Of a stretch of 64,000 nt of DNA, positions 1 through 7,995 are shown piece after piece. The translations under genes and the position numbers were made by a program. This DNA is from Demequina muriae. GTDB taxonomy: Bacteria; Actinomycetota; Actinomycetes; Actinomycetales; Demequinaceae. The stretch's first letter is position 1, and each line of letters opens with the position of its first letter. The stretch spans positions 1,922,001 through 1,986,000 of the forward strand of contig NZ_JAUHQA010000001.1 in assembly GCF_030418295.1 (NCBI RefSeq), written 5' to 3'. The notes beneath the pieces are model-generated. The model did no database searches. It was not told the origin of the DNA and saw only the letters and a list, made by a program, of their open reading frames with translations.

Positions 1-2133
1 ATTGCCGAACGCGCGGGGTTCTGCTGGCTCGGAGGCTTCGGTAGCGGCCAGCGCCTCGTCCCAACCCCCTGCGCGAGCGAGTTCGGCGGCGGCGTCGAGC
101 CGTGCGCGTGGGTCCGTGCCTGCTGGGCGGCGCGCAAGCGCGCGGGTCACGGGGTCCAGCGGGTCCTCGTCGAGCAACCGCGTGAGACTGGCATCCGCAG
201 TCTCACGGAGACCGAGCGCACGCTGAGCGAGCACGATGAGGCGACGTGCCTCCGGAACATGGGCCGCGGCTTGCGCCATCGTGGCTGCATCGGAGGGGCG
301 CCCTGTGCGGAGCGCGATCCGGGCACGCGCCAAGGATGATGGCGCCCGCCAGGCGGACAGCCATGCAGCGCGCGCGAAGGCGGCATCGGCTTCGTCGTCC
401 CGACCGGCACGCTCCAGCGCCAAGCCGAGCAGATAGTGCGGCTCTCCGTCGCGAGTGTTGAGGTTGCGTTTCTGTAGACGTGCCACAGCACGCTCCAAAT
501 GGTGAATCGCTTCCACGTATCGTCCCTGCTCGAGCCGAATGGCGCCGATATGGGTGTGGGCGCGCGTATCTGCGGCATCGCGGTTCAGTGCCTCGCTCAG
601 GTACGGCTCCGCCGCCCGAGACGGATGCCGGTACTGCTCAAGATGGGTCGCGGTCACGATGAGTTCGTCGTTGGAGTCGATCTCTGCTGGCAGCGGCGGC
701 GCCTCTGCCACCCACGGCTCGTCGACCGTCGCATCCTGGGCGTCCCATTGCACGAGCAGGTGATCTCCCGCAGCGACGCGAACGGCCAAGGCAGCGCCGG
801 CATCGATCGAGACCTCGGCGCGGAAGGGTCGGTCAGGGCCGATGGTCGCCGTCCACCTGGCCACTTCGGTTCCGTCGGCGACGACGGTGACGAGACACTC
901 CGGTCGCGCGGATGTGGTGATCACCGCGACCCTGGCCGTCGTGTCGTCGACGGTGACGGAGACTGCGGCATCGGGCGTTGCCTGGCGCGCGGGACCGATC
1001 CGGTGGATCGGATACCAGTACTGGCTGAAGGACTTGGTCTCGCCGGGTGCGAGCCAGGCGAAGTCGGGCTGGTTGTCGGTATAGACGCCGGCCATGAGCT
1101 CGACGTATGGCCCGTCGTCGTCGGTCAGCTGAGCGTCCCACGCGCGCCCGATGGCCCCGTCTCCCCACGTCCATTGCTTCTTTCCCGGCGCGATCGAAGG
1201 ATCTGCCCAATGCACGAACCCCGCGTCAGCCGCGTGGTCGTAGCCTCCGAAGAACGCGTGCGCCGTGTCGGTGATCATGTATGAGGTGGGCACGGGGAGG
1301 TTTGCGTAGTAGTCGATGCGGTCGGCGTCGACGCGGGAGGCCGCCAGCGCCGGATAGTCGACGCCGTAGTAGGGGCGGTCGGCGGCAGGGAACGAGGTGA
1401 TGGCTCGTCGTGCGTGGTCGGCGACGTACCGGACGTCGTCGGGGAAGAACGACTGGTACTGGTCATGCACGCGGGCGGCGACGTTCGCCCACCACAGGAA
1501 CGTCTGAACCGTGTCGCGGCGGTTATGCGCATGCACCTCGGCCTCGACCAGCGATGAGCCGGGTCGCAGCCGGACGCCGTGCTGTGCGCGCATCCTTTGC
1601 AGGGGGTCGAGGTCGCTGTGCCACACGACGACGGAGCCGTCGTCCTCCCGCTCGATGCGCCAATCGACGGGCAAGAACGTCCCGGGCCGGTGGTGTTGGG
1701 GCCAGTTGAACTCGACTCCGCCGGAGATCCATGGCCCCGCGAGCCCCACGAGAGCGGGCTTGATGACGTTGTTGCGGTAGAAGAAGTCGTAGCCTGCGAC
1801 CTTGTCGTACCCGATGTGGATCCTGCCGCCGATCTCTGGCAGGAGCAGCAGGCGCACATAGGCGTTCTCGAGGTGCACGGCCTGCCACTCTCGGGGAGCC
1901 TTCTCGTGGTCGATGGAGTCGACGATCGGCATGGGGTAGACGCGCCCGCTCGACCCCTGGTAGACGCGACGCTCGAGGAACAAGGGGTACGGATCGGGTG
2001 CCCCAGGCGCGTATGTGTCGATCGTGACGGGCTCGCTCCAACAGGCCACTCCACCGTCGGCGAGTATGGCCTCCTGGTCGGCCGGAGCGGGCGGGAGTAC
2101 GAGGGTGCTGGGGACGGCGTCATTGCGGGTCAC
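1..2133 (-). CDS. DUF5107 domain protein with TPR-like repeats (3' end outside window)
   Basis: An uninterrupted frame runs from a GTG at 2131-2133 to the left edge (711 codons, no stop), so the C-terminus is missing. The first part (about residues 30-330) has the DUF5107 pattern, including YVRLLLLPEIGGRIHIGYDK. After about residue 470 come helical repeats of TPR type (for example EPHYLLGLALERAGRDDEA). DUF5107 proteins are usually around 1000 residues or more and often sit beside sugar ABC transporters; the domain resembles galactose-mutarotase/glycosidase-like beta-sandwich proteins, but its reaction is not established. No signal peptide is seen. The start is supported by a TAGTTT -10 box (minus strand, 2140-2145) six bases before the GTG, implying a leaderless mRNA. 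The gene is divergent from the AraC gene and shares a promoter architecture with the binding-protein gene ending at 6283, so it probably belongs to the same regulon. Confidence in the family is high, in the function low. Confidence 0.85.
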   Translation of the reverse strand, partial: MTRNDAVPSTLVLPPAPADQEAILADGGVACWSEPVTIDTYAPGAPDPYPLFLERRVYQGSSGRVYPMPIVDSIDHEKAPREWQAVHLENAYVRLLLLPEIGGRIHIGYDKVAGYDFFYRNNVIKPALVGLAGPWISGGVEFNWPQHHRPGTFLPVDWRIEREDDGSVVVWHSDLDPLQRMRAQHGVRLRPGSSLVEAEVHAHNRRDTVQTFLWWANVAARVHDQYQSFFPDDVRYVADHARRAITSFPAADRPYYGVDYPALAASRVDADRIDYYANLPVPTSYMITDTAHAFFGGYDHAADAGFVHWADPSIAPGKKQWTWGDGAIGRAWDAQLTDDDGPYVELMAGVYTDNQPDFAWLAPGETKSFSQYWYPIHRIGPARQATPDAAVSVTVDDTTARVAVITTSARPECLVTVVADGTEVARWTATIGPDRPFRAEVSIDAGAALAVRVAAGDHLLVQWDAQDATVDEPWVAEAPPLPAEIDSNDELIVTATHLEQYRHPSRAAEPYLSEALNRDAADTRAHTHIGAIRLEQGRYVEAIHHLERAVARLQKRNLNTRDGEPHYLLGLALERAGRDDEADAAFARAAWLSAWRAPSSLARARIALRTGRPSDAATMAQAAAHVPEARRLIVLAQRALGLRETADASLTRLLDEDPLDPVTRALARRPAGTDPRARLDAAAELARAGGWDEALAATEASEPAEPRAFGN

Positions 2134-2137
2134 AGGA

Positions 2138-2198
2138 CGAAACTACGGCGATTGCCGGAGCGCGACCATGGGCGTTCCTTCGAAAGACCTAGACGATT
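2138..2198 (-). promoter_or_regulatory. Promoter/operator of the DUF5107 gene, twin of 6351-6411
   Basis: Read on the minus strand the block has AATCGTC, 19 bases, CCCATGG, 18 bases, CGTAGTTTCG. The same three blocks with identical spacings lie upstream of the binding-protein gene (6351-6411). TAGTTT would be the -10 box. The upstream blocks are candidate AraC-family half-sites, because the adjacent divergent gene is an AraC regulator. The architecture is seen directly; the regulator assignment is inference. Confidence 0.6.
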
Positions 2199-2229
2199 TG
2201 ATGGAGCACGTGGGCCTTAGGATGCGACC

Positions 2230-3093
2230 ATGGAGAAGAGGGAGGGCTTCGAGCATCAGCGTCTGATGGTCGTGCCGCGACCCATGGTCGTCGAGGCGTT
2301 GTCGCAGCCGATCACGCGGCGCATGGTGGTGACCGATGCGGGCTACTTTCCGCGGGCGACCGACCACGCCCGGCGCCGGGCGCAGGGCGTCCCGGAGACC
2401 ATCGTGATCGTCTGCGTTTCGGGCAGGGGGTGGGTCGAATCCGAAGGGCGCCGGTCGGGCGTCGGAGCGGCGACCGCGATCGTGATTCCTCCTCACGTGC
2501 CTCACGCGTACGGCGCGAGCGAGGATGATCCATGGACGATCTGGTGGTGCCACATGCGGGGAAGCGACATCCCCGATTTCCTCGGCGAACTGGGCGCCGG
2601 ACCGCGCCGGTTGACCTTTCCACTGCGAGCAGTGGACCGCGTCACTGCTCACCTGGATGAGATCGCCGTCGCGATCGAGCGGCGACTCACTCCTGCGTCA
2701 CTGGTGGCAACGGCCGGCATCGCCTGGCGAATGTGGAGCCAGTTGGCGGTGGATCGCGTGGTCTCGGAGGACGGCACTCCTGTCGAGCGGGCCTTGCGCT
2801 ACCTCGCGGAGCGCATCGATGGGCGCGTCACGGTTCCGGAGCTTGCGGCGCTCGTCGGGATCTCGCCTTCGCATCTGTCGACGCTCGTGCGGGAGGTCAC
2901 GGGTGGTGGGGTCCTCGCCTACCACCGGTCGCTGAAGATGGCGCGGGCCCGCGAACTGTTGGATACGACCGAGTTGCCGGTGGGTGAGATCGCCAAGGCC
3001 GTGGGAATGGAGGATCCGTTCTACTTCTCCCGCCAGTTCCGTCAGGTGCATGGGCTGAGCCCGTCGCAGTACCGTGCCACCCGCAAGGGCTGA
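2230..3093 (+). CDS. AraC family transcriptional regulator
   Basis: 287 residues. The N-terminal half (about 30-110) is a cupin-like sensor domain with the usual histidine- and proline-rich turn (IPPHVPHAYG), a probable sugar-binding pocket. The C-terminal 100 residues hold two helix-turn-helix motifs (VPELAALVGISPSHLSTLVR and GEIAKAVGMEDPFYFSRQFR) ending in the family signature GLSPSQYRATR. It is divergent from the DUF5107 gene and convergent with the permease operon, so it is the obvious local regulator. Start: ATG at 2230 with TAGGAT at 2218-2223 exactly six bases before it, giving a leaderless mRNA. AraC proteins of this form usually activate uptake genes when their sugar is bound; the sugar cannot be read from sequence. 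Confidence 0.93.
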   Translation: MEKREGFEHQRLMVVPRPMVVEALSQPITRRMVVTDAGYFPRATDHARRRAQGVPETIVIVCVSGRGWVESEGRRSGVGAATAIVIPPHVPHAYGASEDDPWTIWWCHMRGSDIPDFLGELGAGPRRLTFPLRAVDRVTAHLDEIAVAIERRLTPASLVATAGIAWRMWSQLAVDRVVSEDGTPVERALRYLAERIDGRVTVPELAALVGISPSHLSTLVREVTGGGVLAYHRSLKMARARELLDTTELPVGEIAKAVGMEDPFYFSRQFRQVHGLSPSQYRATRKG

Positions 3094-3957
3094 TCAGCCC
3101 TTAGTGGAGCCTGCGGTGAGGTCGGCTCGCCAGAAGCGCTGAAGCCCCACCATCAGAGCGACGAGCACGATGGCCGAGACGGCCGAGCCCCCGATCACGA
3201 GTTCGTAGAACATCGGGTCGCGCTGGGTCTGCGAGTTCCACAGCGTCAGGCCGAGCGTCACGGGGAACGTTGCCGTCTCATTGAGCATCACCAGCGGCAG
3301 CAGGTAGTTGTTCCAGATCGTCACGAACTGGAAGAGGAAGATCGTCACGAGCGCGGGCACCATGATGCGGGCCGCGATGGAGGCGAAGATGCGGACCTCA
3401 CCAGCGCCGTCCAGACGCGCGGCCTCGATGACCTCGTCTGGAACGCTCGCATTGGCGTGGATGCGTGCCAGGTAGACGCCGAAGGGACTCACCATGCTGG
3501 GAAGCAACACCGACCAGTAGGTGCCCGTCAGGTTCACGTTGTTGAGCAAGAAGTACAGCGGCAGCGCGATGACCGTGGCGGGAACGAGGACGCCTCCGAG
3601 GATCACGGAGAAGAGCGCTTCTCTGCCGCGGAAGGAGTACTTGGCGATGGCATACCCGCACATGGCGGAGATGATCATCGCGACGAACGCGCCGACACCG
3701 GAGTAGAGGAGCGAGTTCCCGAGCCACTGCGCGTACACACCGCCGTCCTGAGCGAACAGCTGACGGAGGTTGTCCCAGGCCTGCGGCGAGTCCGAGAACC
3801 AGAGCCCGAACGAGCCGAAGACGTCCCCGGTGGACTTGGTGGCTGCGATCGCGACCCATACCAGGGGGATCACGAAGTAGATGGCCGCGACTCCGAGGAC
3901 GATGCTGACCGCGACCGTGCTCACGGCGGGCTTCGAGCGACGTTTCTGCGTCACCAT
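3094..3957 (-). CDS. CUT1 sugar ABC transporter permease (MalG type)
   Basis: 287 residues with six predicted membrane segments. The cytoplasmic EAA loop that docks the ATPase is clear (EAARLDGAGEVRIFASI, around residues 175-195). It forms the membrane channel with the product of the upstream gene, whose end it overlaps by seven bases, and takes substrate from the lipoprotein encoded at 4922-6283. ATG start at 3955-3957 with AAGGGGAA upstream. It is the last gene of a three-gene minus-strand operon (binding protein, permease, permease). No ATP-binding subunit lies nearby, so a shared multi-sugar ATPase of MsiK type encoded elsewhere is likely. The substrate is unknown; the neighbouring AraC and DUF5107 genes point to an oligosaccharide. 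Confidence 0.93.
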   Translation of the reverse strand: MVTQKRRSKPAVSTVAVSIVLGVAAIYFVIPLVWVAIAATKSTGDVFGSFGLWFSDSPQAWDNLRQLFAQDGGVYAQWLGNSLLYSGVGAFVAMIISAMCGYAIAKYSFRGREALFSVILGGVLVPATVIALPLYFLLNNVNLTGTYWSVLLPSMVSPFGVYLARIHANASVPDEVIEAARLDGAGEVRIFASIAARIMVPALVTIFLFQFVTIWNNYLLPLVMLNETATFPVTLGLTLWNSQTQRDPMFYELVIGGSAVSAIVLVALMVGLQRFWRADLTAGSTKG

Positions 3958-4862
3958 GCGCGGTTCCCCTTACGGTTGACGGCTCGCAGGAACCCGAACG
4001 AGAACACCATGCCGAGCAGCGCCACGATGACGGCCATGGCTGCGGCGAGGTTGGGGTTGCCGAGTGCGAACGCTTGGTTGTAGGCCGCGAGATTGGGCGT
4101 GAAGTTGGAGTCGATCGCCGTGGTCAGCGGGAGGAGCACCAGGGGCTCGACGAACAGCTGCAGCGTCCCGATGATCGTGAAGACCGTCACGAGAATGATG
4201 GAGGATCGCACGAGTGGCAGTTTGATGTGCCAGATGAGACCCCACGCAGACGCCCCGTCCATCCGAGCGGCTTCGTAGAGTTCGGCTGGAACGGCATCGA
4301 GCGCGGACAGCAGGATGATCATGTTGTAGCCGGCGAAGACCCAGAGCGCGATGTTCGCGATGGCGAACAGCACGCCGCCGCTGGAGAGCGGCTCGATCTC
4401 GATGCCGATCGTGGACAGCATCTCGAGAACAGGGCTCGTGGCGGGGATGTACAGGAATCCCCACAGCAGCGTCGCGACCACGCCGGGGATCCCGTAGGGA
4501 GCGAAGTACAAGACGCGGAAGAATCGCGGCCACAGTGCGCGGCCTGAGTCGAGGAGAAGGGCGAGAGTCAAGGACGTCACGACCATCAGCGGCACGAGGA
4601 TCGCCGCGAACTGGACCAAGCGCACGAGGCTCTCGCGGAATGCCTCGTCGCTCATGGCCCGGCTGTAGTTGTCGAACCAGACGAACACCGTCTCTGGCGG
4701 CCCGAAGCCGAGCGCCGAACCCTTCTCCGCGAAGATGCTCTGCACGATCGCGTAGACGATCGGAGCTGCGAAGAACAGCCCGAACATCACCATGAAGGGG
4801 GTGATGAATATCCAGCGGGCTGCGCGAGTGCGGCTCTGCTGCCTCATTGTCGTCACTGTCAC
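3951..4862 (-). CDS. CUT1 sugar ABC transporter permease (MalF type)
   Basis: About 303 residues, six membrane segments, EAA loop at EAARMDGASAWGLIWHIKLP. It pairs with the permease encoded immediately downstream. The frame stays open to 4925, where a GTG would overlap the stop of the binding-protein gene, but the stretch 4863-4925 contains a 15-bp perfect hairpin and reads as low-quality coding sequence. A GTG at 4860-4862 with GAGAG just upstream (protein starting VTVTTMRQQ) or the ATG at 4845-4847 (MRQQSRTRAARW) is more plausible; the longer of these is given. The hairpin separating it from the binding-protein gene suggests lower permease than binding-protein expression from one transcript. 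Confidence 0.9.
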   Translation of the reverse strand: MTVTTMRQQSRTRAARWIFITPFMVMFGLFFAAPIVYAIVQSIFAEKGSALGFGPPETVFVWFDNYSRAMSDEAFRESLVRLVQFAAILVPLMVVTSLTLALLLDSGRALWPRFFRVLYFAPYGIPGVVATLLWGFLYIPATSPVLEMLSTIGIEIEPLSSGGVLFAIANIALWVFAGYNMIILLSALDAVPAELYEAARMDGASAWGLIWHIKLPLVRSSIILVTVFTIIGTLQLFVEPLVLLPLTTAIDSNFTPNLAAYNQAFALGNPNLAAAMAVIVALLGMVFSFGFLRAVNRKGNRAW

Positions 4863-4879
4863 TCGTCTCTCGATACCTG

Positions 4880-4917
4880 CGTGGGTGGGAGGCGGTTGAC
4901 CACGCCTCCCACCCACG
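4880..4917 (-). terminator. Intercistronic hairpin behind the binding-protein gene
   Basis: Perfect 15-bp inverted repeat: arms 4880-4894 and 4903-4917 with an 8-base loop. It starts 4 bases after the stop of the binding-protein gene and has no U-tract. It is better read as a partial terminator or 3' stabiliser inside the operon, the arrangement known from malE-malF, than as an operon end. Confidence 0.75.
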
Positions 4918-4921
4918 GGCG

Positions 4922-6283
4922 TCACTCGTTGACTGAGATGCCGCGCTGCTCGAGCGCGTCCACCATGTCCGTCTCGGTCTGGGCGTAGGCGTCGGCGATC
5001 GGCTCACCGGCGTCCACGGCCGCCTTGACGTTGTCCGTCAGCGACGAGAACAGGGTCGACGAGAGCGGCGGCCACGTCCACGACGTGTCGACGTTGGCGT
5101 CTGACTCCGCGAACACGTCCCAGATGTCCTGCCCGCCGTAGAAGTCGAAGACCTCTGGGTCTTCCTGCAGCGACTCGATCTGGGAAGTATCCGCGATGGC
5201 CGGCCAGCCCGCGCCCACGCTGGTGAGGATGCTCACGCTCTCGGGGTCAGAGTTGAGCCAGAGGGCGAACTCCGCCGCCTCCTCGGGGTTCTCTGACCCC
5301 TTGAGGACCACGCTCGCGGAGCCTCCACCCCACGTGGCGGACACCGACTCGCCAGCGTCCCACTGCGGCATGGCCCCGACGGCCCAGGACCCGGCCGTGT
5401 CGGGCGCCGTGCCCCGCAGAATGGCGTCCGCCCACGAGCCCGAGATCCAGGTGACGATGTCGCCGTTCTGGATGTCTGCGTTCCACTCATTCGAGAAGTC
5501 GGCGACGATCTTCACCAGGTCCTCGTCGATGAGTCGTTGCCAGAAGTCCGCCATCTTCGCCGTCTCGGCGCTGTCGATGTCGACGTTCCAGGCTTCGCCC
5601 TCGATCGAGAACCAACTCGCTCCGGCCTGTTCCGCAAGACCGATCATCCACGGTGCCTGGTTGAACGCGAAGGCCGCGATGTAGCGGTCGGAGTCGGACT
5701 CACGGATGGCCTTGGCGGCCTCGTAGTAGTCGTCCCAGGTCTCGGGGTACGCGAGGCCCAGTTCGTCGAAGATGTCCTTGCGATAGAACTGGCCGAGGGG
5801 GCCAGACGCCTGAGGCACCGCGTAGACGCGATCCCCGAAGACCCCGGTCTGCCATTGCCAGTCGGCGAACACGTCGGCAGAGTCGCCCACGTAGTCGGTG
5901 ATGTCTTCGAGGGCGTCGTTGATGAGGAAGTCAGGAATGGCGTCATAGCCCACCTGGGCGACGTCGGCCGGGTTGCCGGCCTGGACGGCCGACTGCATCG
6001 TGGCGTAGCCGCCGTCGGGACCCGCAGTGACGGTCTCCAGCGTGACGTTGACGTCGTCGTGTGCGGCGTTGAAGGCATCGACGGCCTGGTCGATGTTCGG
6101 AACCCAGGACTGGAAGGTCAGCTCGACGACCTCGCCGCTCGAGCCCTCCGTCCCGTCGGCGCTCGAGTCTGGACTGGTGTCGTCGTCATCGGCGCTGCTG
6201 CACGCCGTGAGCATGAGGCTCAGGGAAAGTACAGATGCCGCAGCGGCGCCTACTCGGCGACGCGGGGACGTGGGGGATGACAT
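4922..6283 (-). CDS. CUT1 sugar ABC transporter substrate-binding lipoprotein
   Basis: 453 residues. The N-terminus has arginines, a hydrophobic stretch and the lipobox LTAC followed by an acidic and serine-rich linker, so the mature protein is lipid-anchored outside the membrane. The body has the type 1 (MalE-like) periplasmic-binding fold, with WAVGAMPQW and GSWADAILRG in the C-terminal lobe. It captures the sugar for the permeases encoded downstream. The ATG at 6281-6283 has a strong AAAGGAG ribosome site. Its promoter (6351-6411) is a twin of that of the DUF5107 gene, so both are probably under the AraC protein encoded at 2230. The substrate cannot be assigned. Confidence 0.93.
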   Translation of the reverse strand: MSSPTSPRRRVGAAAASVLSLSLMLTACSSADDDDTSPDSSADGTEGSSGEVVELTFQSWVPNIDQAVDAFNAAHDDVNVTLETVTAGPDGGYATMQSAVQAGNPADVAQVGYDAIPDFLINDALEDITDYVGDSADVFADWQWQTGVFGDRVYAVPQASGPLGQFYRKDIFDELGLAYPETWDDYYEAAKAIRESDSDRYIAAFAFNQAPWMIGLAEQAGASWFSIEGEAWNVDIDSAETAKMADFWQRLIDEDLVKIVADFSNEWNADIQNGDIVTWISGSWADAILRGTAPDTAGSWAVGAMPQWDAGESVSATWGGGSASVVLKGSENPEEAAEFALWLNSDPESVSILTSVGAGWPAIADTSQIESLQEDPEVFDFYGGQDIWDVFAESDANVDTSWTWPPLSSTLFSSLTDNVKAAVDAGEPIADAYAQTETDMVDALEQRGISVNE

Positions 6284-6350
6284 ATGTGCTCCTTTGCGCT
6301 TGTCGTGTCGGGGCCGGTGGGCGGGGTCTCCCGTCAGTTGGCTCCTGCTT

Positions 6351-6411
6351 CGAAACTACGTCGCCGCGGACAGCCGGGCCATGGGTGATTCCGCAGTCCG
6401 CATGGACGATT
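6351..6411 (-). promoter_or_regulatory. Promoter/operator of the first binding-protein operon
   Basis: Minus strand: AATCGTC, 19 bases, CCCATGG, 18 bases, CGTAGTTTCG, the same as at 2138-2198. TAGTTT is the presumed -10 box. Transcription would begin about 60 bases before the ATG, so unlike its twin this mRNA has a leader. Confidence 0.6.
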
Positions 6412-6625
6412 CGCCGATTCCTGGTGCTCGCGCGCCGGTGAGTAGTATCCCCGCATTCGGCGACCTCGCCACCGCCCGTGAGAGTCCTGCGGTGACCGCT
6501 GGGCCCTCACTCGCAGTGCGCCTCGCCACCTGGGCGTCGGTCTCCGATCACCTTCTCATGGCGGTCGATCGACGAGGGCGTCTTCTCGATTCGCGGGAGA
6601 TGCTTGACGTCTGCGCTGGTCGCGT

Positions 6626-6637
6626 GAAAGCGGTTTC
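6626..6637 (+). promoter_or_regulatory. LacI-family operator upstream of the MFS gene
   Basis: GAAAGCGGTTTC, the reverse complement of the sites at 13618-13629 and 14787-14798. The form GAAAnCGnTTTC, with a central CG, is typical of LacI/CcpA-family operators. It ends five bases before the candidate -10 box TAAACT, so binding would block RNA polymerase. Confidence 0.75.
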
Positions 6638-6684
6638 TCCCCTAAACTGCCGCTGAGTCCACCGACGCTGGAGGGAGCAAGGCC

Positions 6685-7995
6685 GTGCCCGTCATCGAGC
6701 GTCGTGCGCCCTCCCGCGGCTGGCTCCTCGACACCTCCCCGCTCCGCGAATCTCCGGCGTTCCGGCGCTTCTGGGTGAGTGGAGTCGCGAGTGGCATCGG
6801 TCATCAGCTCACTGCTGTCGCCATCGCCATCCATGTCTATGAACTCAGCGGCTCGACCGCCGCCGTCGCACTGGTGGGAGGCTTCGCCCTCGCGCCGATG
6901 GCGATCATGGGGATCGTCGGCGGCAGCATCGTCGACGCGTTCGATCGCAGGCGGGTGCTGCTGGCCGCGTCGTTCATCTCCTTCATCGCCCCGGTGGGCA
7001 TAGCAGCGCTCGCGTGGACGCACGTGGAAGTCCTGTGGCCGTACTACGTCTTCACCACCCTGTCCTCCACCGTGGGGTCGCTCGTCGGAGCGGCGCGGTT
7101 CGCGATCCATCCGCGGCTGGTGCGCCGCGACCAGCTGCCGGCTGTGGCGGCTCTCAGCGGCGTGAGCGCTGGACTGCAGACCGCGGTCGGTCCGGCTCTG
7201 GCGGGCCTGCTCGTGGCGGCCTTCGGCTTCGCATGGACGTACACCATCGACGTCGCACTCTTCATGGTGGGCTTCTGGGGAGTCGTCTCCCTCCCCCCGA
7301 TCGCTCCGGAGCGTGCGACGCGCGTGGGCCTCACGTCCCTGCGTGAGGGAGCCCGGTTCCTTCGTGGCGCCGCCAATCTGCGCGCCGCCTTCGTCCTCCA
7401 GATCGCGACCCTGACGTTCGGTCGTCCCTACGCGATCCTGCCGGCGGTCGGCGCGGTCCTGATCGGCGGCGGTCCACTCACGGTGGGTCTGCTCACCGCA
7501 TCGGCCGCCGTGGGCGTCATCCTCAGCGGTCTCGTGTCCGGTCGCCTCGGGGGCATGCACGCGCACGGCCGTGGCATCGCGCGTGCCACCGTCGGGTTCG
7601 CGGCGGCGGTGGCCATCTTCGGCGCGCTGCTGCTGGTGCTCGAACTCCGTGGCGGCGCACCCGCTGACGGACGGATGAACGTGGCCGCCCTTGCGGCAGT
7701 GGCCGCGGCGCTCGTCCTCGCGGGCGTTGCCGAGAACATCGCAAGCATCTTCCGCACCACGATGATGCAGTCCGCGACGCCGGACGAGGTGCGCGGCCGC
7801 CTCCAAGGCATGTTCACGCTGGTGCTGACAGCGGGGCCGAGGTCGGGCGACGTGTACGCGGGGTTCCTCGCCGCGGCGGCGCTGCTGTGGTGGCCCCCGC
7901 TGCTCGGCGCCGTGCTGATCGTGGCGGTGGTCGGTGCCGTGCGCGTGGCGCGCCCTCAGTTCTGGCAGTACGACGGAAGGACCCCCGTGCCATGA
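6685..7995 (+). CDS. MFS transporter (MFS_3/enterobactin-exporter type)
   Basis: 436 residues with about 10-12 predicted membrane helices. The loop after helix 2 has the MFS motif-A-like stretch GGSIVDAFDRRRVLLAA. The C-terminal half includes EVRGRLQGMFTLVLTAGP, typical of the MFS_3 group. The GTG at 6685 follows GAGGGAG by about eight bases. It starts a three-gene unit with the M24-like and GH5 genes (4-base overlap with the next gene) under a LacI operator shared with the second ABC system. It could export a metabolite or take up mono- or disaccharides released by the pathway; direction and substrate are not readable. Confidence 0.88.
   Translation: MPVIERRAPSRGWLLDTSPLRESPAFRRFWVSGVASGIGHQLTAVAIAIHVYELSGSTAAVALVGGFALAPMAIMGIVGGSIVDAFDRRRVLLAASFISFIAPVGIAALAWTHVEVLWPYYVFTTLSSTVGSLVGAARFAIHPRLVRRDQLPAVAALSGVSAGLQTAVGPALAGLLVAAFGFAWTYTIDVALFMVGFWGVVSLPPIAPERATRVGLTSLREGARFLRGAANLRAAFVLQIATLTFGRPYAILPAVGAVLIGGGPLTVGLLTASAAVGVILSGLVSGRLGGMHAHGRGIARATVGFAAAVAIFGALLLVLELRGGAPADGRMNVAALAAVAAALVLAGVAENIASIFRTTMMQSATPDEVRGRLQGMFTLVLTAGPRSGDVYAGFLAAAALLWWPPLLGAVLIVAVVGAVRVARPQFWQYDGRTPVP

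Larger units (their letters stand above)
6284..6684. other. 401-bp divergent intergenic region
   Basis: No convincing gene. On the left side, on the minus strand, is the AraC-type promoter block (6351-6411) with a 67-base leader carrying the ribosome site of the binding-protein gene. On the right side is a LacI-type operator (6626-6637), then TAAACT (6643-6648) as a candidate -10 box, then the ribosome site GAGGGAG of the MFS gene. The middle, about 6412-6620, shows nothing I can name. Confidence 0.6.
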
